From Armatimonadota bacterium (lineage in GTDB: Bacteria > Armatimonadota > UBA5829 > DSUL01), in assembly GCA_020846715.1 (NCBI GenBank), contig JADLDK010000050.1, positions 1-64,000 of the forward strand: a stretch of DNA of 64,000 nt. Reading direction: 5' to 3'. Each line of letters starts with the position of its first letter. Position 1 is the first letter of the stretch. The notes beneath the pieces are model-generated. The model saw nothing but the letters and a program-made list of their open reading frames with translations, did not search any database and was not told where the DNA came from. Made by a program: the position numbers and the translations under genes. Of the stretch, positions 43,292-51,949 are shown piece by piece.

Positions 43292-45142
43292 ATGAGAAAA
43301 TTACGTTTTCTCCTCAGCGCCCTGTTGCTACTGGCCGTCTGCCGGGCGAACGCTGAGGGCGGTATGGTGTGGAAGACCTGGGAGTTCAGGCAGGACGGCG
43401 CATTGTCTGCACGAGAAGCTGACGCCTCCAGGGATGGCTGGACAGACATTTCTGCCGGAGATGCCTTCAAGACCAGCCCGGAGGGCGCCTGGCTGAGAAC
43501 GACAGTAACGATTCCTGCTGAGATCAACAACTCGCCTACGCGAGGAAATCCGCTGGGAATGCACATCAACTCAGACGCTGGCGGCGAAATCTATGTCAAC
43601 GGGCAACTGCAGGCTCGTTACGACAACGATCACGCAGGAATGGCTCTGTTGACCCGATCCGCAAGGCCGGGAGAGCAGGTGCGGGTGTCCATCCGCGCGT
43701 TTCGTGATATTGGCGATGCGAACAAGGAACAGAAGCTCGGAGAAGCAGAAATTGTCCTCTTGGACGCCAAACGCATAAACACCCCTCTCAAAGTGAGCTT
43801 CGATGTCCGCAAAACTTCCTGGAAACTGCCCGCCGCTTATGTCGGGCTATCACAGGGTGCGGGCATGGCGGACTACAACGACGACACGGCGCAACGCCTC
43901 AAAGACCTCGGCGTCAAATGGTTCAGGATGGACAACATTCTCACGAATGCCGTGAAGAAAGGACCGGATGGCAAACTTGTTTACGACTGGTCAGACCTGG
44001 ATCGGCGACTGGATTTTATGGACAAGATCGGTTGTGAGTTCATCGCATGCGCCTCTTATATGCCCGAAGCTCTGGAAGCTTTCCCCAACCCTGACCGGCA
44101 CGCGCGCCCTGCGGACTACGGGCAATGGGAGGAGCTGTGTTACCAGGCTGCCCGGCACGCCATCAGCCGTGGGCAGCGGATCAAATACTGGGAGGTCTGG
44201 AATGAGTCCAACGCCGGGTGGTTGATGGGCAAGCCGGGCGAGGATGGATTGACGGAATATCTGAAGCTTTACGACGCCACATGGAAGGGCGTGAAGCGCG
44301 CAGATGCAAAAGCCCTGATTGGTGGCCCCTGTAACGCGAGCGGCCCGTGGAACACATCGCCTGAGCACAGCTATGCGGTGAACGGGGAGAAGTTCATGCG
44401 TGGGCTGCTGGAACATTGCGAAAAAACCAGAGCGCCGCTTGACTTCATCACCTGGCACGAGTACTTCCAGACGCCGGAGACCATTCGCGCGGAAGCTGAG
44501 GTGACACGGGCGTATATGAAGGACTATCCGCGCGCGGCTAAGGGGGTGCGTGAGTTCATGATCACCGAGTGGAACTATGCCTGGTGGCCAGACTGGCCGC
44601 AGGACCACGAAATGGGTGCGGCGTGGACCATCAACTCCCTCCTGCGCGCTATGATTCCCGGGCGCATTGCCAGACCCTGCTTCTTCTACGCAAAAGACGG
44701 AGACGATAACTTCCGCGGCGGCTGGGGTATGCTGATGGGTCCAAACCGGCCCAAAGCGGTGTACAACGCTATCAAGCTCGTTCACATGATGGCGCCAACA
44801 GCAATCCGGCTCAATCTGGACGACCCAGAAATTGCCGCATTTGCCTCAACAGACAAACGCACCGGCCGCACGACTGTTCTGTTGCTGAACTTCTCGGAGC
44901 GCTACGGCGTCGAGCGTTCGGTCAAACTGGACTTGCAAGGGCTCCCGTCAAAACTCATTGGTGGCCAGGCGCGCATCTGGATGGTGGACAAGGACCACTC
45001 CAACGCTTTCAACAACAAGGATAAAGCGGAGTTGGAGACGACAGGTGCAGGACGACGCATTGGTGGCACACAGCAAACGATGAGTCTATCCCTGTCAACG
45101 AACTCAGTTGCACTGGTTGAGCTTGTCCCTTCCAGCAGATAG
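43292..45142 (+). CDS. Secreted glycoside hydrolase, GH39-like clan-A TIM barrel
   Basis: 616 aa with a signal peptide (FLLSALLLLAVCRANA). Residues 25-150 form a beta-sandwich, carbohydrate-binding-like. A (beta/alpha)8 barrel follows. The acid/base Glu is in WEVWNESN (near 305) and the nucleophile Glu in FMITEWNYAWW (near 425), the 4/7-superfamily layout of GH39/GH79. A C-terminal beta domain is last. GH39 includes beta-xylosidases and alpha-L-iduronidases; the exact sugar is undetermined. The ATG is preceded by GAGG at 7 bp. It is followed by an amino-sugar kinase and a SIS protein that could process the products. Confidence 0.83.
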   Translation: MRKLRFLLSALLLLAVCRANAEGGMVWKTWEFRQDGALSAREADASRDGWTDISAGDAFKTSPEGAWLRTTVTIPAEINNSPTRGNPLGMHINSDAGGEIYVNGQLQARYDNDHAGMALLTRSARPGEQVRVSIRAFRDIGDANKEQKLGEAEIVLLDAKRINTPLKVSFDVRKTSWKLPAAYVGLSQGAGMADYNDDTAQRLKDLGVKWFRMDNILTNAVKKGPDGKLVYDWSDLDRRLDFMDKIGCEFIACASYMPEALEAFPNPDRHARPADYGQWEELCYQAARHAISRGQRIKYWEVWNESNAGWLMGKPGEDGLTEYLKLYDATWKGVKRADAKALIGGPCNASGPWNTSPEHSYAVNGEKFMRGLLEHCEKTRAPLDFITWHEYFQTPETIRAEAEVTRAYMKDYPRAAKGVREFMITEWNYAWWPDWPQDHEMGAAWTINSLLRAMIPGRIARPCFFYAKDGDDNFRGGWGMLMGPNRPKAVYNAIKLVHMMAPTAIRLNLDDPEIAAFASTDKRTGRTTVLLLNFSERYGVERSVKLDLQGLPSKLIGGQARIWMVDKDHSNAFNNKDKAELETTGAGRRIGGTQQTMSLSLSTNSVALVELVPSSR

Positions 45143-45250
45143 CTGACCTTTTTTCGAAGGAGAGATACGAGCTCGCGCGGAAGCGCATAAAGTTGCGTCG
45201 ATCTTATCGAAAACTGGCGTCGCAGCGCATAGGCGGAGTGGTTAGCGCGA

Positions 45251-46189
45251 TTGTCATCTCCTGACACAACTGAGCGGCTTTTCTTGGGAATTGACGGCGG
45301 CGGTACCAAAACTGCCGCCGTCGTCATTGACGACCGAGGGCACGTAGTGTCTCAGGCGTCCGGCGGGCCTTCGAATACTTTTCACAACCCGCCGGAGCGC
45401 ATCCTCGAGTCTCTGAAGCAGGCGATTGATGGGGCAGTGGACGGACTTCCCGCGCCTGCATGCGCGGCTCTGTGTGGAGCGGGGAATTTTGGTGAATCCC
45501 GCTCCTACATAGACATGCGACTCCCGCAGACTCGGATTTACCTCGCCGGTGAGCGCCAAATCGGGTTTGCCTCCGCCGGGATATTCGAGGAGCACGGACT
45601 CGTCGTCGTGGCGGGTACGGGATCGTCTTTTCAGGTAGTGCGCAGGACTGGCGAAGAGCGGTTTGTGGGTGGCTGGGGAAGCCTGCTTGGAGACGAGGGC
45701 GGCGCATATGACATGGCAATGCGCGGCATTAAGCTTGCGCTGCGTGGCATTGACGGACGAAGGGCGCGCACATCTCTCTCTGACCGGCTACTGCGCTTTT
45801 TCGGGGGTCAGTCAGACTCTATCGCCTTTGTCTGCGCGACGGACATTGCGAAGCGTCCCAGAGAGGAAATTGCAGCTTTTGCGCGAGAAGTGTCGGAAGC
45901 AGCCGGAGAGGGAGAACCGGGCGCACTGGGAATTGTGCACGATATCGCACAGTCTCTCGCTGAGGATGCGGCCTTTGCAGCAGGGCAACTCTTCAGCGGG
46001 GAGGAGGCATTTCCAGTGATACTCTCGGGGGGCGTGTTCAACGCGGGCGCTGCTCTCATAGATGTTTTCTGCCGGCTATTCCGCACCCAGTTTCCAAATG
46101 CCACGATCCTGCGACCGGAAATATCGCCAGCCCAGGGCGCTGCCGAGCTTGCGCGATATCTATTTCACACAGAAGGGCACAGTAGTTGA
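45251..46189 (+). CDS. BadF/BcrA-type kinase (N-acetylglucosamine kinase-like)
   Basis: 312 aa, actin-like ATPase fold. Phosphate-1 motif FLGIDGGGTKTAAVVID, phosphate-2 and adenosine motifs LVVVAGTGSSFQVV and GGVFNAGAALID, and the substrate loop GGWGSLLGDEGGAYDMAMRG. The layout matches eukaryotic-type GlcNAc kinase and MurK rather than the dehydratase activators, which carry extra Fe-S cysteines. It would phosphorylate GlcNAc, MurNAc or a related amino sugar. The start is TTG. The stop overlaps the start of the SIS gene (TTGA), so the two are translated together. Confidence 0.85.
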   Translation: MSSPDTTERLFLGIDGGGTKTAAVVIDDRGHVVSQASGGPSNTFHNPPERILESLKQAIDGAVDGLPAPACAALCGAGNFGESRSYIDMRLPQTRIYLAGERQIGFASAGIFEEHGLVVVAGTGSSFQVVRRTGEERFVGGWGSLLGDEGGAYDMAMRGIKLALRGIDGRRARTSLSDRLLRFFGGQSDSIAFVCATDIAKRPREEIAAFAREVSEAAGEGEPGALGIVHDIAQSLAEDAAFAAGQLFSGEEAFPVILSGGVFNAGAALIDVFCRLFRTQFPNATILRPEISPAQGAAELARYLFHTEGHSS

Positions 46190-46923
46190 GCCAGATCCAG
46201 AACTACTTCACATCTTTGCAGAGTCTGATTTCAACCATCGGCGAGGCTGAAGCCGAAACGATCGCGCGCGTCTCCGCGCTGGGCGCGCAAAGCGTGGCCA
46301 AGCAGGGTGTGCTGCATATCTTTGACACCGGGCACATGCTGACGAGCGAGCTGATCGGCCGTGCAGGCGGTCTGCTGGCATGGACTCCTTTGTCTATTTC
46401 GCTTTCCGTGACCAACCCCAACCGCTTTCGTGAGAAAGAACCACTTCCGCCAGCAGACGATCTGACACAGTTTGTAAAGCTCGGGCTCGGACGCAGCAGG
46501 CTTCGGGCGCAAGACCTGCTATTTGTGGGCAGCGTGTCGGGCAAAACACCTATGCCCGTGGAGATCGCGCTGCAGGCCAGGGCACTGGGAACAACAGTCG
46601 TTGCGCTGACAAGCGTTGAACACTCCCGGCGGCTGGACTCGGAACATGCGTCTGGCAAGCGGCTCTTTGAGGTTGCCGATCTGGTGCTCGACAACCACGC
46701 TCCTCCCGGAGACGCGATGCTGAGTGTAGATGGGTTCGACAGGCGACTCTGTCCGGCCTCGGGTCTGGCCGCCGCATGCGCCATGTGGGCTGTCAACGCA
46801 GGGATTGTTTCAGAGCTGGTTGGGATGGGAATTGAGCCATCAGTGTATTCCAGCGTCAACCTGCCAGGTGGTCCGGAAAACGTAAAGGCAATCGAGGAAC
46901 GCTACACAAAGCTGGGTTACTGA
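46186..46923 (+). CDS. SIS-domain sugar isomerase-like protein (UPF0309-like)
   Basis: 245 aa. The SIS fold shows VLHIFDTGHMLTSELIGRAGG and LLFVGSVSGKTPMPVEIALQARALGTTVVALT (phosphosugar-binding loop) and ends in MGIEPSVYSSVN. This pattern resembles UPF0309 phosphosugar-binding proteins and is distinct from MurQ etherase. Coupled to the amino-sugar kinase by a TTGA overlap, it probably binds or isomerises the phosphorylated product, such as a hexosamine-6-phosphate (inference). The start is TTG. Confidence 0.8.
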   Translation: MSQIQNYFTSLQSLISTIGEAEAETIARVSALGAQSVAKQGVLHIFDTGHMLTSELIGRAGGLLAWTPLSISLSVTNPNRFREKEPLPPADDLTQFVKLGLGRSRLRAQDLLFVGSVSGKTPMPVEIALQARALGTTVVALTSVEHSRRLDSEHASGKRLFEVADLVLDNHAPPGDAMLSVDGFDRRLCPASGLAAACAMWAVNAGIVSELVGMGIEPSVYSSVNLPGGPENVKAIEERYTKLGY

Positions 46924-46980
46924 TTGGCCTGAACTGCAGCCTGACTACGGCGCAGAATTGGGAAATGAAAAAGGCGAGCG

Positions 46981-47262
46981 ATGGCAACGGTTTATTCTGA
47001 AAGTGACGTTCTGAGCAGACTTGGCAAGCTTGAAGGAGGGAAGTTGGAAGACGGCGCGGTTGTCCGGACGTTTGAGTTTCCCTCTTTCACGGAGGCGATT
47101 GACTTCGTCTGCGACGTAGCGGAGGCGGCCGAAGAAGCAAACCACCACCCGGATATCGACGTCCGGTACAACCGTGTACGTCTGTCTTTGACTACTCACG
47201 ACGCTGGAGGCATTACAGACAAAGACCTGACTCTGGCGCAAGCTATCGATGAGCTGACCTGA
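46981..47262 (+). CDS. Pterin-4a-carbinolamine dehydratase family protein
   Basis: 93 aa, single DCoH/PhhB domain. The hallmark HHPDIDVRYNRVRLSLTTHDAGG contains the His-His, Pro-Asp and later His residues that form the active site; the N-terminal RTFEFPSFTEAIDFVCDVAEAAEE is the usual strand-helix. It dehydrates 4a-hydroxytetrahydropterin in aromatic-amino-acid hydroxylation or folate/moco-related pathways. No hydroxylase is in the window. GGCGAG lies before the ATG. It is 2 bp upstream of the ROK gene. Confidence 0.92.
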   Translation: MATVYSESDVLSRLGKLEGGKLEDGAVVRTFEFPSFTEAIDFVCDVAEAAEEANHHPDIDVRYNRVRLSLTTHDAGGITDKDLTLAQAIDELT

Positions 47263-47264
47263 CG

Positions 47265-48197
47265 TTGGAGCCACTGCCAGCGGCCTTTCACGTCCTGGGA
47301 GTTGACCTCGGAGGAACCAAGACCGCTCTGGTAGCGGGCGTTAGCGATGGTTCGATACTTGCGCGTCTGGAGTTTCCCACGGAACCTGAGCGCGGTTATC
47401 CGGAGTGGTTGGCGCGTTTCTCCGTGGAGTTTGAATCGCTGAAGAACCAGACGCCAGACTGGCAGCCTCATACAGCAGGAATCAGTGTAGGAGGGCCTGC
47501 GGACTGGCAGGCAGGCCGCCTTCAGTCTCCCCCCAACCTTCCCGGATGGCAGTGTGACATTCGCGCGGACGTCGCCCGCAGGTCGGGGGTGAATTGTCGA
47601 ATGGAGCACGATGGCCGCGCAGGCGCTATGGCGGAGCAACGCTTCGGCGCCGGTCGTGGAGTCAGCAACCTGATCTTCCTGACGCTTGGCACAGGCATTG
47701 GCGCGGGAGTCATCGCAAATGGACAGATCCTTCGTGGAGCAGGCGGGACAGCAGGCGAAAGTGGCCATCTTCGCATCGCCCGGGACGGCCCGGAGGCCTA
47801 CGGCAAACGAGGCTCGCTGGAAGCCTTTGCAAGCGGAGCGGGAATCAGCCGATTGGCTGCTTATCTGCACCCGGAACAATGGCCGTTTCCACCGGACGCC
47901 AGAGCCGTCATCAGTGCGGCAGCACAAGGTGACTCCGCGGCTGAGGAGGTACTTCGGACTTCTGCCGACAAGCTGGGTGCGGCGATGGCAATACTGGTAG
48001 ATTTGCTCAATCCCGAGATGATTAGCCTGGGCAGTCTGGCTGGGCGTCTGCCTGGGTGGTATCTGGAGCAGGCGTCCAGCATTGTCGAGAAGGAGGCTTT
48101 GCCACAGAGCGCCGCTCAGTGCCGGATTCTCCCTTCACAACTTGGCGACCGGCTTCAGGATACGGCTGCGATAATGGCGGCTCTCGAAGGGCTTTAG
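47265..48197 (+). CDS. ROK-family sugar kinase-like protein lacking the usual zinc motif
   Basis: 310 aa. ATP-binding motif LGVDLGGTKTALVAG; substrate region PPNLPGWQ, EHDGRAGAMAEQRFG and TLGTGIGAGVIANGQILRG; ROK signature region AGESGHLRI. The CxCGxxGCxE zinc motif that follows in most ROK kinases is replaced by DGPEAYGKRGSLEAF, with no Cys. Asp in EHDG, the expected catalytic base, is present (usually END). It could be a glucokinase-like enzyme or a non-zinc ROK. The start is TTG with a weak ribosome-binding site. The stop overlaps the convergent methyltransferase stop by 4 bp. Confidence 0.88.
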   Translation: MEPLPAAFHVLGVDLGGTKTALVAGVSDGSILARLEFPTEPERGYPEWLARFSVEFESLKNQTPDWQPHTAGISVGGPADWQAGRLQSPPNLPGWQCDIRADVARRSGVNCRMEHDGRAGAMAEQRFGAGRGVSNLIFLTLGTGIGAGVIANGQILRGAGGTAGESGHLRIARDGPEAYGKRGSLEAFASGAGISRLAAYLHPEQWPFPPDARAVISAAAQGDSAAEEVLRTSADKLGAAMAILVDLLNPEMISLGSLAGRLPGWYLEQASSIVEKEALPQSAAQCRILPSQLGDRLQDTAAIMAALEGL

Positions 48198-49162
48198 CCG
48201 CCGGCAAGAGCCGATACAGTGGCGATATCCCCTGAGCACTGATAAGTCGCTTCAATGAATCCCGCGTCACTGAGCCACCGGATGACATCCTGCACTGTAT
48301 AAGCCTCCACGGCGTTGGGAGAGGCCAGAGTCCGCAGCCGGAACAGAGTATGATCCACCTCTGTCGCCTGCTTTTCATCCAACAGGAGATCCCGAATAAG
48401 GACGCGCCCTCCAGAGTTCAGAGCTTCGGAGGCGTTGCGAAGCAGCGCTCGGTTTGGCTCTTCGGCGTGAAGTGGCAGGACTCCAGATATCCAGACAACG
48501 TCAAATCCGGATGGCAGTTGATCGAAGAGATAGTTGCCAGGGATAACCGCAATGCGCTCCGACATTCCGGCACGCTCTACCGCCCGCTCAATTTCAGGGA
48601 CGACCCCAGGAAGATGCAACGCGCTGCAGTGAACATCAGGGTGCGCAAGCGCCAGGCGAATAAGCTCTGCCGGCGCGCTTCCGCCCACGTCCAGAATTGT
48701 CTTTGCGTTGCCAATCGGCAAGCGCTGTACCCACGACTCATCAGCTAGCCCGGATTGCAGGCGTTTCTTTGCGCGCTCCGCTTCCTCCACCACCTGCGCG
48801 GAGTCCACAACCGTACGCCCCTGCTGAATAACCTGATTCATTTCAGACCACTGCCGCCAGGCCAGGGACGCATCATCGAGCGTCTCGCCCCTATCCGCCA
48901 TAAGCTGCGAACCTGCGGAGGACAACCGGTAGCGCCCGTTTCTCTTGCGCACAATTCGCATCGCAACCAGAGCATCCAGAAGGGCTCTGACAGCGCGTTC
49001 ATCCAGGTCTTTTTCGCGGGAAAGCTCCGCAGCACTGACCGCAGACATCGCCAGGCGGGACAGAAGGCCAAGCTCATAGGCGCTCAGAAGCGCTCGCGCC
49101 TCTTTGAACGATTTGAGCATAGTCAAGATTTCAGACACCCGAGAAGCCATCAGCCCTGTCAC
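48194..49162 (-). CDS. SAM-dependent O-methyltransferase with winged-helix dimerisation domain
   Basis: 322 aa. The N-terminal winged-helix dimerisation domain (about 15-85: ELGLLSRLAMS, RAVRALLDALVAM, YRLSSAG) is followed by a class-I SAM fold with TILDVGGSAPAELIRLALAHP (motif I), DVVWISGVLPLH and GGRVLIRDLL. This is the architecture of plant-type and polyketide O-methyltransferases, and of bacterial carotenoid or acyl methylases. The substrate is unknown. The GTG start has AGAGG 4 bp upstream; the ATG at 49150 is also possible. It is divergent from mutY. Confidence 0.82.
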   Translation of the reverse strand: MTGLMASRVSEILTMLKSFKEARALLSAYELGLLSRLAMSAVSAAELSREKDLDERAVRALLDALVAMRIVRKRNGRYRLSSAGSQLMADRGETLDDASLAWRQWSEMNQVIQQGRTVVDSAQVVEEAERAKKRLQSGLADESWVQRLPIGNAKTILDVGGSAPAELIRLALAHPDVHCSALHLPGVVPEIERAVERAGMSERIAVIPGNYLFDQLPSGFDVVWISGVLPLHAEEPNRALLRNASEALNSGGRVLIRDLLLDEKQATEVDHTLFRLRTLASPNAVEAYTVQDVIRWLSDAGFIEATYQCSGDIATVSALAGG

Positions 49163-49202
49163 AGTTCCTCTCTACCCTGACAGCGTTATACCACAGGGCG
49201 GT

Positions 49203-49231
49203 TTGCAATGATGCGCCTTGTGTTAGATACT
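49203..49231 (+). promoter_or_regulatory. Promoter of mutY, predicting a leaderless mRNA
   Basis: TTGCAA (49203-49208), 17-bp spacer, GATACT (49226-49231). A start 7 bp after the -10 falls at 49238, one base before the mutY ATG. Confidence 0.5.
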
Positions 49232-49238
49232 CCTGCTG

Positions 49239-50312
49239 ATGTTTACCGGTCGGCACGGGGCCGCTGAGGTCGCTGAATACTTGACGGTTTGGTTTGTAAA
49301 AGCCGCACGCCAACTTCCCTGGCGCGAGGACACGTCACCTTACCGCATCTGGATATCTGAGGTCATGTTGCAGCAGACGACTGTGCAGACTGTACGGCCG
49401 TTCTTCGAGCGTTTCATCAAACTCTTTCCTACTCTTCAGTCACTTGCTCAGTCGAGTGAAGAAGACGTCCTCGCGGCGTGGTCAAGACTTGGTTACTACA
49501 CGCGCGCTCGCAACCTTCTGAAGACGGCGCGCTTGCTGGTGAACAATGGCGCAGAACTTCCGGAGGATTTGCGCGATCTGCAAAGGCTGCCTGGTATCGG
49601 AGCTTACACCGCAGGGGCAATACGCGCGATAGCGTTCAATCGGCCGTCCCCAATGGTGGATGCGAATGCTCGAAGGCTCCTTGGCCGCATCCTGGGCATT
49701 GTCGCACACGCACCGCGGGCAGAGCAGCAGGTATGGCAGGCATCTCTGGACGTCTCCACAGCCGGGACGCCGCGCATTGTCAATCAGGCGATGATGGAGA
49801 TTGGAGCGCTCGTATGCACTGCAGGACAGCCGAATTGCGCTGAGTGCCCTCTGGAAAGCCTCTGTAAAGCGTCAACTCTGCGAAGTTTTGACTGGTATGG
49901 GTCGGTTCCCAAAAAACAAGTTATCCAACGGCGGCAGGAGGTGTGTGTGGTCGCTCGGTGGGCGGATCGGTGGCTGCTAAGCCGTCCGAGTGATGGCAGA
50001 TGGAGGGGAATGTGGGAGTTTCCACGCACTCTGGCAATACCAGACCCTGAAGAAGCTATACGCAGACTGCTCAACGACTGCGGGTGGGCGGACGTAGAGG
50101 ATTTTGAATATGCTGGGGCAGTGCGTCACCAAGTGACACGCTATGCAATTTCGCTGCACGTGCTGAAGTGTCACTTGCCATCGGCGCCAACGGGAGTGCC
50201 CGGTGAGTGGAGGCTCGCGAGCGTAGAGGAGCTTGCCATCCTGCCACTTCCAAGCCCGATGAGAAAAATCGCAGAGCTTCATACAGACCCGGCTGGAGAC
50301 CACACACCTTGA
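49239..50312 (+). CDS. mutY: A/G-specific adenine DNA glycosylase
   Basis: 357 aa. The glycosylase core has the catalytic Glu in RIWISEVMLQQTTV, a helix-hairpin-helix LPGIGAYTAGAIRA and the Asp in PMVDANARRLLGR. The iron-sulfur loop C-x6-C-x2-C-x5-C (CTAGQPNCAECPLESLC) is intact. A C-terminal MutT-like domain (EVCVVARWADRWLL to the end) recognises 8-oxoguanine. It removes A mispaired with 8-oxo-G. There is no Shine-Dalgarno sequence. It overlaps the next gene, a NUDIX hydrolase (TTGA). Confidence 0.95.
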   Translation: MFTGRHGAAEVAEYLTVWFVKAARQLPWREDTSPYRIWISEVMLQQTTVQTVRPFFERFIKLFPTLQSLAQSSEEDVLAAWSRLGYYTRARNLLKTARLLVNNGAELPEDLRDLQRLPGIGAYTAGAIRAIAFNRPSPMVDANARRLLGRILGIVAHAPRAEQQVWQASLDVSTAGTPRIVNQAMMEIGALVCTAGQPNCAECPLESLCKASTLRSFDWYGSVPKKQVIQRRQEVCVVARWADRWLLSRPSDGRWRGMWEFPRTLAIPDPEEAIRRLLNDCGWADVEDFEYAGAVRHQVTRYAISLHVLKCHLPSAPTGVPGEWRLASVEELAILPLPSPMRKIAELHTDPAGDHTP

Positions 50313-50767
50313 GTGACTCAAACGGTAGTATTTCGAACGCCCAGGCCAATTACAAGCCGCGCCCTCAGCTTCCAACGGAGTACGCAGCCGTTGGCATTAT
50401 CGAGCGGGAAGGTTCAGTTCTGGTAGCTCGCAGAAAGCGTGGCGCTTTTCTTGGCGGCTACTGGGAGTTTCCCGGCGGCAAGCGGAAACCAGGTGAGTCC
50501 TACGCTCAGTGCGTGGTGCGGGAGGTGCTGGAGGAGACCGGACTCAACGTGGAGGTAGTCCGCGAATTGCTGCCAGTGCGCTTTGAGTACAAGAATAAGC
50601 GCATCATTCTGCAACCCTATCTCTGTCGCGTCATCAGCGGTACGGCACAGGCGCTTGACAGTGACGCCATTCAGTGGATGCCTTTGCGGGAGCTAAAGTC
50701 GCTGAAAATGCCGGAGGCAAACGCCGAGATCATCAAGAGACTCCTCACTGGCGAGTACGAAATCTAG
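50309..50767 (+). CDS. NUDIX hydrolase, MutT-like 8-oxo-dGTPase
   Basis: 152 aa. The NUDIX box GGKRKPGESYAQCVVREVLEETGLN (G-x5-E-x7-R-E-x2-E-E-x-G) is complete, preceded by LGGYWEFPGG. Length and the YWEFPGGK pattern fit MutT-type pyrophosphohydrolases that clean 8-oxo-dGTP. Translational coupling to mutY places the two error-avoidance functions of the GO system in one mRNA. The start is TTG at 50309, overlapping the mutY stop, with GGAG 10 bp upstream. Confidence 0.9.
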   Translation: MSDSNGSISNAQANYKPRPQLPTEYAAVGIIEREGSVLVARRKRGAFLGGYWEFPGGKRKPGESYAQCVVREVLEETGLNVEVVRELLPVRFEYKNKRIILQPYLCRVISGTAQALDSDAIQWMPLRELKSLKMPEANAEIIKRLLTGEYEI

Positions 50768-50844
50768 CTGACAGCGCGTACAGCCGCATCTGTCTGTGAA
50801 AGACTGCGGCACTCTATGGCCACGGCTATAAGTTGCCGCGAAAA

Positions 50845-51852
50845 CTACGAGACTTTGAGGACAATATTGCCAATGGCCTTTCCAGACTCCTGCAGCTTGT
50901 GTGCCTCGACGATTTCTTCGAGGGTAAAAGTGCGCGCGATGTGAGGACGGAACGCGCCGTCTGACAAAAACGCGGCTATGGCGTTGAGTACTCGCATCCG
51001 CTCGTCCGGCGTCAGAATATACACGAGGATAAATTGCATCAGGACAGCCTTCATCAGCAGATGATGCACCGGTAGCAGTGTCTGAGCGTCATCTGAGCCG
51101 TACACCAGTATCACGCCATGCGGCTTCACAACGCGGGAGCATATCGTCAAATTCTGGCCGAGATTCACCTCGATAGCGCGGTCAACTCCTTCGCCGCTGG
51201 TCAACTCCAGGACTCTGGCGGCTACGTCCTCTTGTTTGTAATTGATTGTTACGTCTGCTCCAGCATTTCGAGCAATAGCGGCTTTCTCATCAGTGCTGAC
51301 CGTCGAGAGCACCTGCGCCCCACCCCACTTTGCCATCTGAATAGCGTAACAACCAACAGCTCCCGCGCCGCCGGAGACCAGAACTGTCTTGCCGCGCAGG
51401 GAATCACTGACAATTTTACTGTCCGGATTACCGGCAAAGACAGCTTCGCACGCAGTCATCAACGGAATGCCGAGCGTCGCGCCAGCTTCAAAAGAGACAT
51501 CTTCCGGTAGTGGCGCGAGCAGGTCCTCCGGAATCACGCAGAGCTCCGCAGCAGTTCCTAATGCGCGTTGCCACTGAGCATTGAAAATGAAGACCCGGTC
51601 CCCGGGCTGCCAGCGCCCTACGCCACTGCCTATCGCCTCGACCACCCCGGATCCATCACTTTGCGGGACGATCAGATCAAAGACCTTTGAGCGTTTGAAC
51701 AGGCCCTGGCGCGACTTGACGTCAGAGGGATTCACCCCTGAGGTGCGCACCCTGACCAACACCTCTCCTTCACCAGGCGTCGGGTCCGGAAGACTCTCGA
51801 GTGTCAGGACGTCCTCGGCCGCTCCAAACTGTCTGTAAACCGCTGCTTTCAT
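50845..51852 (-). CDS. MDR-family NADPH:quinone oxidoreductase-like protein
   Basis: 335 aa. GroES-like N-terminal domain (MKAAVYRQFG, VRVRTSGVNPSDVKSR) and Rossmann domain with GKTVLVSGGAGAVGCYAIQMAKWGG and TINYKQEDV. The zinc ligands of alcohol dehydrogenases are missing, as expected for quinone oxidoreductases (crotonase-like zeta-crystallin group). It reduces quinones or enals with NADPH in the cytoplasm; specific substrate unknown. I place the start at the ATG at 51852 because the family begins MKA. It is divergent from metG, 97 bp apart. Confidence 0.87.
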   Translation of the reverse strand: MKAAVYRQFGAAEDVLTLESLPDPTPGEGEVLVRVRTSGVNPSDVKSRQGLFKRSKVFDLIVPQSDGSGVVEAIGSGVGRWQPGDRVFIFNAQWQRALGTAAELCVIPEDLLAPLPEDVSFEAGATLGIPLMTACEAVFAGNPDSKIVSDSLRGKTVLVSGGAGAVGCYAIQMAKWGGAQVLSTVSTDEKAAIARNAGADVTINYKQEDVAARVLELTSGEGVDRAIEVNLGQNLTICSRVVKPHGVILVYGSDDAQTLLPVHHLLMKAVLMQFILVYILTPDERMRVLNAIAAFLSDGAFRPHIARTFTLEEIVEAHKLQESGKAIGNIVLKVS

Positions 51853-51925
51853 ATCCTCATATTTCCCGCCCCGCCCGGTCTCTTCGCACGGAAAGCAAGT
51901 GTTCCGAAGCGAGAATAGAATCGTG

Positions 51926-51931
51926 TATACT
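51926..51931 (+). promoter_or_regulatory. -10 box of metG
   Basis: TATACT at 51926-51931, 18 bp before the TTG start at 51950, with a weak -35 (TCCGAA) 17 bp upstream. The leader is about 12 nt and includes GGAGGAG. Confidence 0.45.
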
Positions 51932-51949
51932 TCACGCTGGAGGAGCACT

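Noticed and set aside
45251-46189. Dehydratase activator (HgdC/BadF ATPase)
   Set aside because: The Cys residues that bridge a 4Fe-4S cluster in the activators are not present and the context is sugar metabolism.
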